Part shown: positions 40,441 through 48,733 of the stretch, piece by piece
How positions within the stretch are numbered: the stretch's first letter is position 1
Layout: each line of letters begins with the position of its first letter
Position numbers and translations under genes: made by a program
The notes under the pieces: model-generated
The model's input: only the letters and a program-made list of their open reading frames with translations
Database searches by the model: none
What the model was told of the DNA's origin: nothing
NCBI RefSeq assembly: GCF_009928415.1
Contig: NZ_JAABNN010000025.1
Span: 1 to 51,390 of the forward strand
Source: Bacillus sp. USDA818B3_A
GTDB taxonomy: Bacteria; Bacillota; Bacilli; Bacillales; Cytobacillaceae
Length of the DNA: 51,390 bases
Reading direction: 5' to 3'

Positions 40441-41208
40441 TCATTTTATGGCGAATAATTTTTTAGCATTTTCTGTCGTGACCTTGGCTACTTCCTCAAA
40501 TGTCAAGCCCTTTATTTCGGCAATTTGTTCAGCTACAAGCTTCACATATCCAGGTTCATTCCGTTTTCCCCGGTATGGATGCGGGGCCAAATAGGGGCAA
40601 TCTGTTTCAATTAACAATCTCTCAAGCGGGATCTCCGCAGCTACTTCCTTTGGTTTTTTCGCATTTTTAAAGGTTACGGGACCGCCCAAGGAGATATAGA
40701 AATTCATTTTTACACATTCTTTGGCAACCTCCGGGCTGCCGCTAAAACAATGCATGATTCCTCCTACTTCCTCTGCCCCTTCTTCTTTTAAAATTTCTAC
40801 GATATCTGCTGTTGCTTCACGGTTATGGATGACTATTGGCAGTTTTACCTTTTTGGCCAAGCGAATTTGTCTGCGAAAAACCTCCTTTTGAATATCCTTT
40901 GGAGACTTATCCCAATGATAATCTAAGCCCATTTCTCCTAGGGCCACCACTTTAGGATGAGCAGCTAATTCCTCAATCCATGTTAAGTCCTCATCGGTCA
41001 TGTCGATGGCATCGACTGGATGCCAACCTACGCAGGCATACATAAAGTCATAGCGTTCGACTAATTCCATCGCCCTTTCGATTGTTGGGCGGTCAAATCC
41101 CACGATTACCATGTTGCTGACTCCTTCTGTTTGAGCCCGCTGAATCACTTCTTCAAGGTCTTCATTGTATTGGGTGTCATTTAAATGGGCATGTGTGTCG
41201 AATAACAT
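40441..41208 (-). CDS. tatD: TatD family metal-dependent DNase (YabD)
   Basis: Amidohydrolase-fold nuclease (3'-5' exonuclease/DNase in characterised members). 255 residues. Metal-binding motifs: MLFDTHAHLNDTQY (HxH) at the N-terminus, ALGEMGLDYHW (Glu) near residue 92, VIHNREA (His) near 126, MHCFSG near 152 and IETDCPYLAPHPYRGKRN (Asp) near 203. It lies 170 bp downstream of metG with a terminator and a parS site between, so probably has its own promoter. Confidence 0.95.
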   Translation of the reverse strand: MLFDTHAHLNDTQYNEDLEEVIQRAQTEGVSNMVIVGFDRPTIERAMELVERYDFMYACVGWHPVDAIDMTDEDLTWIEELAAHPKVVALGEMGLDYHWDKSPKDIQKEVFRRQIRLAKKVKLPIVIHNREATADIVEILKEEGAEEVGGIMHCFSGSPEVAKECVKMNFYISLGGPVTFKNAKKPKEVAAEIPLERLLIETDCPYLAPHPYRGKRNEPGYVKLVAEQIAEIKGLTFEEVAKVTTENAKKLFAIK

Positions 41209-41298
41209 ACTAAATTCACTTCCTCTGTTCTATGTAATTCTCTTAATTGTGTACTTCTACTACACCAATGTCAAAAAGCATCTAATAAAAAGGATAAA

Positions 41299-41314
41299 TG
41301 TTCCACGTGAAACA
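41299..41314. promoter_or_regulatory. parS centromere site
   Basis: TGTTCCACGTGAAACA matches the ParB/Spo0J site consensus TGTTnCACGTGAAACA at every fixed position. It lies in the metG-tatD gap near the replication origin, consistent with a parS at about 4 degrees in B. subtilis. Confidence 0.93.
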
Positions 41315-41350
41315 TTTAAAGAGAAAGTTTGACATTCTTCGAAGTAAAAA

Positions 41351-41368
41351 GCGCCCCAATAGGGCGCC
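41351..41368 (-). terminator. metG terminator
   Basis: GC-rich stem GCGCCC/GGGCGC with a short loop followed by TTTTTAC on the minus strand, 12 bp after the metG stop. Confidence 0.88.
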
Positions 41369-41379
41369 TTTGTCAAAAA

Positions 41380-43338
41380 TTATTTTACCTTTGAACCATT
41401 TGGCAAGGATTGATCGACGGTTGCGATAGAAAGCTGCCCATCTTTTGAGCCAGCCAAAATCATTCCTTGTGATAATTCACCGCGAAGTTTAACAGGTTTT
41501 AAGTTAGTTATACAAATAACCTTCCGTCCAACCAGGTCCTCCGGCTTGTAGTATTGGGCAATGCCTGATACTACTTGACGTTTTTCATATCCTAAATCCA
41601 GCTGAAGTTTTAGGAGTTTATCTGCCTTTTTAACGGGCTCGGCTTGAATAACCTCTGCTACACGCAGATCCACCTTCATAAAATCATCAATAGAGATTTC
41701 CGCAAGCTCCTCCGGCTTTTCTTCTTCCTTTTTCTCTTCAGCAGCTGGTGCGGTGCCCTGCATTTTTGTTTTAATAAATTCTACTTCTTCGGCAATTTCA
41801 AGTCTCGGGAATAACGGTGCATCTTTTTCAACCTTCGTCCCATTTGAAATCAAACCAAAACGCTCAAGGCTATCCCATGTTTTTAATTCCTCATCCTGAA
41901 TACCAAGCTGTTTAAAAATCCCATCAGGCGTACGAGTCAGGAACGGCTTTAATAGAATCGCAGTACGGCGTAAAGATTCTGCTAAGTGCCCCATCACACT
42001 AGCAAGTTCTCCTTTTTTCTCCTCATCCTTCGCCAATGTCCATGGTTGTGTTTCATCAATATATTTATTCGTCCGGCTTACTAACTGCCAAATGGAAGTT
42101 AACGCCACAGAGAATTCCATTTTTTCCATTGCCTCTTCATATTTTGCAACTGTTTCACGGTTAACCTGAAGCAGTGATTCATCAAACGCACCAACAGAAC
42201 CTGCATAATCAGGGATTACGCCAGCAAAATACTTTTCAATCATAGCTACGGTCCGGTTTAACAGGTTTCCAAGATCATTAGCCAAGTCAAAATTAATCCG
42301 TTCGACAAAACCTTCTGGTGTGAACACACCATCTGCGCCAAATGGTACTTCACGCAATAGGTAATAACGTAAAGCATCTAAGCCATAACGGTCGATTAAG
42401 GTAACTGGATCCACTACATTGCCTTTAGATTTGGACATTTTTCCATCCTTCATCAATAACCAGCCATGGGCGAATACCTTCTTTGGCAGAGGCAGGTCTA
42501 ATGCCATTAACATAATTGGCCAATAAATGGTATGGAAACGAACAATTTCTTTACCAACAAGGTGAACATCAGCCGGCCAATAATTTTTATATTTGGAGTC
42601 ATCTTCCGTACCATACCCGAGAGCGGTAATATAATTAGAAAGCGCATCAATCCAAACATAGATTACGTGTTTAGGATTGCCGGGCACTTTAATACCCCAG
42701 TCGAACGTGGTTCTTGATACCGCTAGATCCTCAAGACCTGGCTTTATAAAATTATTAATCATTTCATTCTTACGGGATTCCGGTTGAATAAACTCTGGAT
42801 TTTCCTCATAATATTGCAGCAGTCTGTCTACATACTTACTCATTCTAAAAAAGTATGATTCTTCTTTTACCTTTTCTACTGGCCGTCCGCAGTCAGGACA
42901 ATTCCCATCTACTAACTGACGATCTGTAAAAAACGACTCACAAGGTGTACAATACCATCCCTCATATTGATCAAGATAGATATCTCCCTGCTCTAATAAT
43001 TTAGCAAAGATGTTTTCAACCACCTGTTTATGTCTATCTTCGGTAGTTCGGATAAAATCATCATAAGAAATATCAAGCTTGTTCCAAAGGTCTTTAATTC
43101 CTCCTACAATCTCATCCACATACTGTTGTGGTGTAATCCCCTTTTCTTCTGCCTTACGCTGGATTTTTTGTCCGTGTTCATCCGTACCCGTTAAATACAT
43201 CACATCAAATCCGCGCAGCCGCTTATAACGAGCCATCGCATCACCAGCTACAGTGGTATAAGCATGTCCAATATGTAAATTCCCACTTGGATAATAAATC
43301 GGTGTGGTTAAATAGAAAGTCTTTGACTTTTCCGCCAT
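41380..43338 (-). CDS. metG: Methionyl-tRNA synthetase
   Basis: Charges initiator and elongator tRNA-Met. 652 residues. Class I signature SGNLHIGHAYTT near residue 20, a single zinc knuckle (CTPCESFF and CPDCGRP near 127-149), KMSKSKGNVV near 298. A C-terminal EMAP/Trbp111-like tRNA-binding domain starts about residue 550 (ISIDDFMKVDLRVAEVIQAE). No T-box motif is visible in the 470-bp leader. ATG with AGGAGGG upstream. Called metS in B. subtilis. Confidence 0.97.
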   Translation of the reverse strand: MAEKSKTFYLTTPIYYPSGNLHIGHAYTTVAGDAMARYKRLRGFDVMYLTGTDEHGQKIQRKAEEKGITPQQYVDEIVGGIKDLWNKLDISYDDFIRTTEDRHKQVVENIFAKLLEQGDIYLDQYEGWYCTPCESFFTDRQLVDGNCPDCGRPVEKVKEESYFFRMSKYVDRLLQYYEENPEFIQPESRKNEMINNFIKPGLEDLAVSRTTFDWGIKVPGNPKHVIYVWIDALSNYITALGYGTEDDSKYKNYWPADVHLVGKEIVRFHTIYWPIMLMALDLPLPKKVFAHGWLLMKDGKMSKSKGNVVDPVTLIDRYGLDALRYYLLREVPFGADGVFTPEGFVERINFDLANDLGNLLNRTVAMIEKYFAGVIPDYAGSVGAFDESLLQVNRETVAKYEEAMEKMEFSVALTSIWQLVSRTNKYIDETQPWTLAKDEEKKGELASVMGHLAESLRRTAILLKPFLTRTPDGIFKQLGIQDEELKTWDSLERFGLISNGTKVEKDAPLFPRLEIAEEVEFIKTKMQGTAPAAEEKKEEEKPEELAEISIDDFMKVDLRVAEVIQAEPVKKADKLLKLQLDLGYEKRQVVSGIAQYYKPEDLVGRKVICITNLKPVKLRGELSQGMILAGSKDGQLSIATVDQSLPNGSKVK

Positions 43339-43409
43339 TATATTCCCTCCTAAAACAATACAATTCCCATTAATCCATTATTGCCTCTTTTTAACACTTC
43401 TATCATCAA

Positions 43410-43438
43410 AATATACCGAAAAATAAACTTTTGTGCAA
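43410..43438 (-). promoter_or_regulatory. metG promoter (SigA)
   Basis: -35 TTGCAC (43438-43433), 17-bp spacer, -10 TATATT (43415-43410), about 65 bp upstream of the metG start. Confidence 0.6.
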
Positions 43439-43547
43439 GAAAGCGCATTGCTAGACTTCCAGATTTTAAAAATTATTTCCTATAACACCCATAAAGGCTT
43501 TTACAACTACGAAAGATATGAAAGAAGAAGGTTTTTGTTGAAGTTTG

Positions 43548-43554
43548 TCGAATA
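43548..43554 (+). promoter_or_regulatory. Single Spo0A-box match between metG and abrB
   Basis: TGTCGAA, a perfect 0A-box core, lies 194 bp upstream of the tandem boxes of abrB and 110 bp upstream of the metG -35. It may be incidental. Confidence 0.3.
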
Positions 43555-43577
43555 GATAATGAAATTGTAATCATAAC

Positions 43578-43605
43578 GGTTTACACAACAATAGTATTGT
43601 AAACC
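43578..43605. repeat. Inverted repeat upstream of abrB
   Basis: Perfect arms GGTTTACA/TGTAAACC separated by 12 bp, about 90 bp upstream of the abrB -35. It could be an operator or AbrB autoregulatory site. The rest of the 43339-43815 gap holds the promoters listed and no gene. Confidence 0.4.
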
Positions 43606-43695
43606 TGGATTTTTAGGAAATTTTAATGAAAAACCAATGAAACCAACAATTTTGTGAATGGAAAAAATTTCATAGTTACTTTTAAAATAAAATAA

Positions 43696-43724
43696 TTGAC
43701 GGATATGGGAACTACTGGTATTAT
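43696..43724 (+). promoter_or_regulatory. abrB promoter (SigA)
   Basis: -35 TTGACG (43696-43701), 17-bp spacer, -10 TATTAT (43719-43724). The predicted start near 43731 leaves an 85-nt leader that contains the 0A boxes. Confidence 0.8.
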
Positions 43725-43740
43725 GGGTATATAAGAAATT

Positions 43741-43757
43741 TGTCGAATTGTGGCGAA
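43741..43757 (+). promoter_or_regulatory. Tandem Spo0A boxes controlling abrB
   Basis: TGTCGAA (43741-43747) and TGGCGAA (43751-43757) are spaced 10 bp apart, just downstream of the predicted transcription start. B. subtilis abrB has the same tandem arrangement (TGTCGAA/TGACGAA), through which Spo0A~P represses abrB. Confidence 0.88.
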
Positions 43758-43815
43758 TACGATTGAAAGATAAATAGATAGATACTTTTATTGATTTTGA
43801 GAGGAGATATTTAAA

Positions 43816-44100
43816 ATGAAATCTACTGGTATTGTTCGTAAAGTTGATGAGTTAGGCCGTGTGGTTATTCCGATTGAACTAAGACGTACACTAGGTATTG
43901 CTGAAAAAGATGCATTAGAGATCTATGTAGACGACGAGCGTATTATTTTGAAAAAATATAAGCCAAATATGACTTGCCAAGTAACTGGTGAAGTATCTGA
44001 TGATAACATGGCTCTTGCAGGCGGTAAATTAATCCTTAGCCGCGAAGGTGCAGAACAATTAATCGAAGAGATCCAAAAGAATTTTGAACATGTAAAATAA
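43816..44100 (+). CDS. abrB: Transition-state regulator AbrB
   Basis: Global DNA-binding repressor of post-exponential genes, itself repressed by Spo0A~P at sporulation onset. 94 residues. The swapped-hairpin DNA-binding domain MKSTGIVRKVDELGRVVIPIE runs to about residue 53 (the part VRKVDELGRVVIP is typical), and the C-terminal tetramerisation segment includes GGKLILSREGAEQLIEEIQ. ATG after GAGAGGAG. It is the only gene of the window on the plus strand, divergent from metG and convergent with rsmI. Confidence 0.97.
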   Translation: MKSTGIVRKVDELGRVVIPIELRRTLGIAEKDALEIYVDDERIILKKYKPNMTCQVTGEVSDDNMALAGGKLILSREGAEQLIEEIQKNFEHVK

Positions 44101-44105
44101 AAAAG

Positions 44106-44130
44106 CTCCGGCACTGTATAAGTGCTGGAG
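44106..44130. terminator. Bidirectional terminator between abrB and rsmI
   Basis: The stem CTCCGGCACT/AGTGCTGGAG (one G-T pair) with a 5-nt loop has a T-run on each strand, so it serves both convergent genes. Confidence 0.9.
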
Positions 44131-44133
44131 TTT

Positions 44134-45015
44134 TTATTTTTCATCAATATGGTAGACCTGATATACCTCGCGTTTATTAAGGCCGCGATCCTTTGCTGTC
44201 TGCTTAATGGCCTCTTTTGAAGTACTATTTTGGACGGTTATGTAATGGTTGACATGTTCCTCCACCGATAATTCCTGCCACCAGCTTAACTCTTCCTCGT
44301 TTTCCACTAGGTCTGTCCCTTCAACAATCAGACAGAACTCTCCTCGAATTTCATCAGAATGTGCCCACTCATTAATCTCTTCCAGTGTTCCTCGGATAAA
44401 TTCTTCAAACTTCTTTGTTAATTCCCTGCAAATGACGATTTTACGGTTGCCAAGGACTTCAAGCATGATGCTCAACGTTTCTTTTAAACGGTGTGGGGAT
44501 TCATAAAAGATCAATGTAGCCTTCTGACTCCTCAATGTTTCTAATTCCGACCGCTTCTCTTTTTTATTTCGATGTAAAAATCCATAAAAGTAAAAGGGCT
44601 GGCACGATATTCCTGAAGCAATTAATGCAGTGAGAGCTGCATTTGCTCCCGGTAATGGAACCACCGCTGCTAGTTCACTTATTGCCGCCTGAACAAGCTC
44701 ATAGCCAGGATCTGAGATAGCCGGCATGCCGGCATCACTGACTAGTGCAACCTTAAAGCCTTGTTTAATCTTCTCGATCAGTTTTTCTCCGCTTGTTTCT
44801 TTATTATGCTCATGATAGCTGACAACCGGAGTATCAATTTCAAAGTAGTTGCACAGCCTTTTTGTATTTCTTGTATCTTCCGCAGCAATCACGTCTGCTT
44901 CTTTTAAGATTCGAATGGCCCGAAAGCTCATGTCTTCTAGATTTCCAATCGGTGTAGGAACAAGATAAAGAATTCCTTTATCAGCCTCGTTCTCAAAGCT
45001 TTTCTGCTGCCACAT
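44134..45015 (-). CDS. rsmI: 16S rRNA cytidine-2'-O-methyltransferase RsmI (YraL-type, YabC)
   Basis: SAM-dependent 2'-O-methylation of a decoding-centre cytidine of 16S rRNA. 294 residues with the family start LYLVPTPIGNLEDMSFRA, then EDTRNTKRLCNYF, VSDAGMPAISDPGYELV near residue 90 and PLPGANAALTALIASG. The ATG at 45015 follows AGGTG by 8 bp; an in-frame GTG at 45024 is less likely. Its start overlaps the yazA 3' end. Confidence 0.95.
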   Translation of the reverse strand: MWQQKSFENEADKGILYLVPTPIGNLEDMSFRAIRILKEADVIAAEDTRNTKRLCNYFEIDTPVVSYHEHNKETSGEKLIEKIKQGFKVALVSDAGMPAISDPGYELVQAAISELAAVVPLPGANAALTALIASGISCQPFYFYGFLHRNKKEKRSELETLRSQKATLIFYESPHRLKETLSIMLEVLGNRKIVICRELTKKFEEFIRGTLEEINEWAHSDEIRGEFCLIVEGTDLVENEEELSWWQELSVEEHVNHYITVQNSTSKEAIKQTAKDRGLNKREVYQVYHIDEK

Positions 45016-45277
45016 CGAATTCACCTGCCCTCTTTATATACTCAAGCTTTTTCTTTCTTGTGAATTGCTTAAACCTGTACTCTGCCTTTAATGCCTCGCC
45101 TTTAGTGGCAAAGGCTTGATAGAAGGTAAGTTCAACCGGTCCTCTTCCCCGTGTATACTTTGCTCCCTTTCCGTCATTATGCTGGGCAATCCGCCGTTTA
45201 AGATTATTGGTATAACCGCCATATAAACTGTCATCACGGCATGTCAGCACATAAAAATAATGACCATTACTCTCCAT
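44993..45277 (-). CDS. yazA: GIY-YIG domain protein YazA
   Basis: A 94-residue stand-alone GIY-YIG nuclease-fold protein of the UPF0213 family. HYFYVLTCRDDSLYGGYTNNL carries the GIY/YIG equivalents YVL and YGG; R and the C-terminal Glu (KAEYRFKQF) complete the typical active-site set. Cellular role unknown. The ATG at 45277 follows AAAGGA and overlaps the end of the trmN-like gene by 11 bp. Confidence 0.92.
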   Translation of the reverse strand: MESNGHYFYVLTCRDDSLYGGYTNNLKRRIAQHNDGKGAKYTRGRGPVELTFYQAFATKGEALKAEYRFKQFTRKKKLEYIKRAGEFDVAAEKL

Positions 45278-46007
45278 ATAAAATTCCTTTAATCTCAGGA
45301 GTGTATTCACCATCATCTTGATAGACAAACAATGGTGGAAGGATCTTTAAATCGGGGCTCCCATCCTTGATTGCCTCTACTAAGAGGATATTTGCATCCT
45401 TACCCTGTTTAGGATAGACAAACTGAATCCTTTTAGGCTCAAGCCTGTACTGACGCATTAATGTGATTATATCAATCAAGCGGCCAGGCCGATGGACAAA
45501 TGCCACTTTCCCTCCCTGCTTTACTAGCTGGCTTGATGCCTTTATCGCATCTTCAAGTGTACAGAGAATTTCGTGGCGGGCTATTGCCAAATGCTCATTT
45601 GGATTGATTTCTTCCACCGATGGAGTTGTAAAGTAAGGAGGATTACAGGTAACCACATCAAATTTCCCATGGCCTAATAATGCAGGCATTTCTTTGATAT
45701 CTCCATGGATCATTTTTATTCTATCCTCTAGACCATTATATCCAATGCTTCGAACAGCCATATCATATAAACGCTCTTGTATTTCCACACCTGTTATATT
45801 CCCTTTTGTCCGTACACTTAAAAATAAAGGAATGACCCCATTGCCGCTGCAGAGATCAATGAGGTTTCCTCTTTGAATTGGCACATAAACAAACCGTGCC
45901 AGTAATACTGCGTCGAGAGAAAAAGCAAATACAGATGGGCTTTGAATGATTCGCAGTTTTTCAGCTAGTAAATAATCAAGCCGTTCATCCTCTATTAACT
46001 TCACCAT
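45267..46007 (-). CDS. yabB: tRNA1(Val) adenine-N6-methyltransferase-like protein (YabB/TrmN6)
   Basis: SAM-dependent methyltransferase of 246 residues. SAM motif IDLCSGNGVIPLFLS near residue 47 and the adenine-N6 signature VTCNPPYFTTPS near residue 120 are clear. The E. coli homologue methylates A37 of tRNA1-Val; activity of the Bacillus protein is inferred from family. Part of the conserved yabA-yabB-yazA-rsmI unit. Confidence 0.9.
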   Translation of the reverse strand: MVKLIEDERLDYLLAEKLRIIQSPSVFAFSLDAVLLARFVYVPIQRGNLIDLCSGNGVIPLFLSVRTKGNITGVEIQERLYDMAVRSIGYNGLEDRIKMIHGDIKEMPALLGHGKFDVVTCNPPYFTTPSVEEINPNEHLAIARHEILCTLEDAIKASSQLVKQGGKVAFVHRPGRLIDIITLMRQYRLEPKRIQFVYPKQGKDANILLVEAIKDGSPDLKILPPLFVYQDDGEYTPEIKGILYGE

Positions 46008-46039
46008 ACTAAACCATCCTAACTACAAAGATATGAAAA

Positions 46040-46064
46040 CAGAGGCTGCATCAATCAGCCTCTG
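46040..46064 (-). terminator. yabA terminator
   Basis: Perfect stem CAGAGGCTG/CAGCCTCTG with a 7-nt loop followed by TTTTC on the minus strand. Confidence 0.8.
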
Positions 46065-46068
46065 AAGA

Positions 46069-46452
46069 TTATTTCTTATTAAGAAAAGAAAGACAAAATA
46101 AACAATCGCCTTCTTTACGCAAACTGCCGAAGTGAAGGTTACAAATATGAAATCCCTCTTGGTAGAGCCTAGCGAGGTTATCATATCCTTCACCAACATC
46201 AAAATGTTTTCCTCTTGGAGATTCCACAGTCGCTGCGGCACCCTGCTTCGTTTCTATTTCTTTCTTTTCTTCTTCCGTGGTCACATCTAAACGGCGCCTT
46301 AGATGCTCATTTTCCAGTTTTAAATAATGATTCTCTTCTAGTATCTCGGCTAAATGCTGCTTTAATTCCCCTAATTGCTGGTAAAGATGGCCAATTTGTG
46401 TTTCCATATTACTTACTGATTCAAAAATTTCCTTTTTATCCACGGCTTCCAC
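46069..46452 (-). CDS. yabA: Replication initiation control protein YabA
   Basis: Negative regulator of DnaA that bridges DnaA and the DnaN clamp. 127 residues: an N-terminal leucine-rich coiled coil (ETQIGHLYQQLGELKQHLAE, then LKLENEHLRRRL) for tetramerisation, an acidic linker, and a C-terminal zinc-binding part HICNLHFGSLRKEGDCLFCLSF, of which HICNLHFG and DCLFC are conserved. It starts 3 bp after ricT, as in B. subtilis. Confidence 0.95.
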   Translation of the reverse strand: MEAVDKKEIFESVSNMETQIGHLYQQLGELKQHLAEILEENHYLKLENEHLRRRLDVTTEEEKKEIETKQGAAATVESPRGKHFDVGEGYDNLARLYQEGFHICNLHFGSLRKEGDCLFCLSFLNKK

Positions 46453-46455
46453 CTC

Positions 46456-47283
46456 TTAATCTGTGGATTGTATAGAAAAGGCACCTTCTTTAATGATTTC
46501 ATCCAAAGTATACTCCAGAACCCGCTCTTGTTCCTTTAGTTCCACCTGAAGTACCCGCTCTAATATATTTAGTCCTACCACTTTTCCTTTTCCTAGCGGC
46601 GTTTCAATGATTTCCCCTAAATCAGGCAAAGCTTCTTTAGCAGTTTCATATTCATCATTTTCATATTTCAAGCAGCACATAAGTCTTCCACATAATCCAG
46701 AAATCTTTGTTGGGTTTAATGAAAGGTTTTGATCCTTCGCCATTTTTATGGATACAGGGTCAAAATCACCTAGAAAGGTGGAACAGCATAACATTCTTCC
46801 ACATGGCCCAATACCGCCAAGCATTTTGGCTTCATCACGAACACCGATCTGCCGAAGCTCGATACGTGTTCGGAAAATCGCAGCTAAGTCTTTCACAAGC
46901 TCTCGAAAGTCCACTCTTCCATCTGCTGTAAAGTAAAAGATTACCTTATTGCGATCAAATGTATACTCAACATCCACTAGTTTCATATCCAGCTGATGTT
47001 CATTTACTTTTTCGTTACAAACCTCATAAGCCTCTTGGGCTGCTACCTTATTTTCCTCTACAATCATCCGATCTTTTTGGTCGGCGATTCTGACCACCTT
47101 TTTTAAAGGTAAAACTACATCATTTTCTTCCACTTGTTTACGGGGAATCACTGCCCTGCCATATTCTACACCGCGAACTGTTTCGACAATGACAAAGTCA
47201 TCCTTTTCAATTAAGAGGTCTCCCGGATCAAAATAATATATTTTCCCCGCTTTTTTAAAGCGTACTCCTACAACATCATACAA
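46456..47283 (-). CDS. ricT: RicT (YaaT), PSP1-domain subunit of the Y-complex
   Basis: With RicA and RicF it forms an Fe-S complex that assists RNase Y-dependent mRNA processing and speeds Spo0A phosphorylation. 275 residues. The N-terminal VGVRFKKAGKIYYFDPG is followed by the PSP1 core, whose cysteine-rich part includes GGIGPCGRMLCCSTFLGDF near residue 155 and KISGLCGRLMCCLKYE near 193, the proposed cluster ligands. The start overlaps the holB stop by 8 bp. Confidence 0.95.
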   Translation of the reverse strand: MYDVVGVRFKKAGKIYYFDPGDLLIEKDDFVIVETVRGVEYGRAVIPRKQVEENDVVLPLKKVVRIADQKDRMIVEENKVAAQEAYEVCNEKVNEHQLDMKLVDVEYTFDRNKVIFYFTADGRVDFRELVKDLAAIFRTRIELRQIGVRDEAKMLGGIGPCGRMLCCSTFLGDFDPVSIKMAKDQNLSLNPTKISGLCGRLMCCLKYENDEYETAKEALPDLGEIIETPLGKGKVVGLNILERVLQVELKEQERVLEYTLDEIIKEGAFSIQSTD

Positions 47284-48292
47284 ATGAAGATCCCTCCTGC
47301 AATTTTAACACAAGCTGTTCCATCATCAGCTGAGGATTCATATTTGCCTGCAGCTTCCTTTTGGCATCAAGAATAGCTGACATTTGATCCGATAAGCGCC
47401 GTCCAGATGTTTGCAGGGCAAATTGTCTTAACCGTTCATTCTCCTCTATGAAAACAAGCTGCTCCTGCTTATCTAATTGTATATATAGTAAATCCTTAAA
47501 GATTAGAAGTAAAAGATCTAAACCACGTTGAATCTGTTCTTTCTCTTTAAAGTGTAAAAACCAATCTCCCTGGAGAGTAACCATAGCTTCCAGTGGATTT
47601 TTTTTTAACACCTCATATAATTTTACCACTATTTTTTGGGCTTGTGCAAACCATTCATCAACATTTAATTTGAGAGCTTCTTCCATATTATTGGTTAACT
47701 GGGCCAACAATGGCGCTTTTGCAGGCTGAACACCATGTTCAATTAATTGTTTGATCATAATCTTCGGTGCCAATGGCTGGAAGACCAATACTTGACATCT
47801 TGATAGAATAGTTGGAAGAAGCTGTTGAACTTGCTCGGTTAAAAGAAAGGCAACAGTACCTGGATTGGGTTCCTCAAGGAATTTCAATAGGCTATTGGAG
47901 GCACTCACACTCATTTTATCTGCATGAGAGATGACATATACTTTATTTAAAGATTCTACTCCCTTTTTTGCAAACTCAGCTTGAAGGTTTCGAATCTGCT
48001 CCACTTTAATCGATAATCCATCAGGCTCAACAATATGGACATCCGGATGATTTCTATTATTTATCCGAAGGCAATTATTACATGACTCGCAAGGTTTATA
48101 GCCTTCTGTTAATTGTTCACAAAATAAAGATTTTGTAAGTAATAAGGCTATTTCTTTTTTACCAGTCCCTCTCATGCCTTCAAAAAGGTATGCATGGGCC
48201 ACTCGATTTTTCAGCAAGCTGTTTTTTAACATTCGGAGTACGGTTGGCTGCAGTTCTTGTAGTTGATCCCATGTTTTCACCAAATTAATCAC
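47276..48292 (-). CDS. holB: DNA polymerase III subunit delta'
   Basis: Clamp-loader subunit. 338 residues. P-loop-like FEGMRGTGKKEIALLL near residue 40, a zinc module CESCNNCLRINNRNHPD near residue 66 (with a fourth Cys upstream at FCEQ), the sensor-like SASNSLLKFLEEPNPGT near 128, and a C-terminal helical domain. The start is uncertain: GTG at 48292 or an in-frame GTG at 48280. It follows darA by only 14 bp; yaaR, which lies between them in B. subtilis, is missing. Confidence 0.94.
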   Translation of the reverse strand: MINLVKTWDQLQELQPTVLRMLKNSLLKNRVAHAYLFEGMRGTGKKEIALLLTKSLFCEQLTEGYKPCESCNNCLRINNRNHPDVHIVEPDGLSIKVEQIRNLQAEFAKKGVESLNKVYVISHADKMSVSASNSLLKFLEEPNPGTVAFLLTEQVQQLLPTILSRCQVLVFQPLAPKIMIKQLIEHGVQPAKAPLLAQLTNNMEEALKLNVDEWFAQAQKIVVKLYEVLKKNPLEAMVTLQGDWFLHFKEKEQIQRGLDLLLLIFKDLLYIQLDKQEQLVFIEENERLRQFALQTSGRRLSDQMSAILDAKRKLQANMNPQLMMEQLVLKLQEGSSFV

Positions 48293-48305
48293 TCACATTT
48301 CTTTT

Positions 48306-48635
48306 TTAAAAATGCATATATTGCTCGATTGGCAGGACGAATACAGTTGCTCCGCCTACCTCCACTTCCACTGGATATGGGACATAGGAGTCGGCGTTTC
48401 CTCCCATTGGTGAAACGGGGGCCACCAGCTGATCTCTTGATTTACAATTGTCCTTAATTATTTGCAAGGCCCGATCAACCCGGATGTCCTCGGTACCAAT
48501 CATAAACGTAGTGTTCCCCGACTTCAAAAACCCCCCCGTACTAGCTAATTTGGTTGCTCTAAAATTATTATCTACTAATGCTTTAGATAAACGATTGCTA
48601 TCTTGGTCTTGAACGACGGCTATGATCATTTTCAT
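48306..48635 (-). CDS. darA: Cyclic di-AMP receptor DarA (YaaQ, PII-like)
   Basis: PII-like signal protein binding c-di-AMP. 109 residues from MKMIIAVVQDQDSNRLSKAL. The binding-loop segments STGGFLKSGNTTFMIGTED and VSPMGGNADSYVPYPVEVEVGG (family core SPMGGNADSYVPYPVEV) are conserved. ATG at 48635 with AGGGTG upstream; B. subtilis DarA is also 109 residues. It follows tmk. Confidence 0.95.
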   Translation of the reverse strand: MKMIIAVVQDQDSNRLSKALVDNNFRATKLASTGGFLKSGNTTFMIGTEDIRVDRALQIIKDNCKSRDQLVAPVSPMGGNADSYVPYPVEVEVGGATVFVLPIEQYMHF

Positions 48636-48714
48636 ATGGAACACCCTCTCCTCTAATTCTTTTAATTTTATTATAACAGGTTATCTCCCAGCATACCTTG
48701 TGTTTAATAAAAAA

Positions 48715-48733
48715 AGCCTTATATTAAAGGCCT
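48715..48733 (-). terminator. tmk terminator (weak)
   Basis: AGGCCTT/AAGGCT stem overlapping the tmk stop codon, followed by TTTTTTT on the minus strand. The short stem suggests partial read-through to darA. Confidence 0.5.

Noticed and set aside
43339..43560. Possible T-box riboswitch before metG
   Set aside because: No AGGGTGG-type T-box sequence or specifier stem is visible; the gap holds ordinary promoters and 0A-box motifs.
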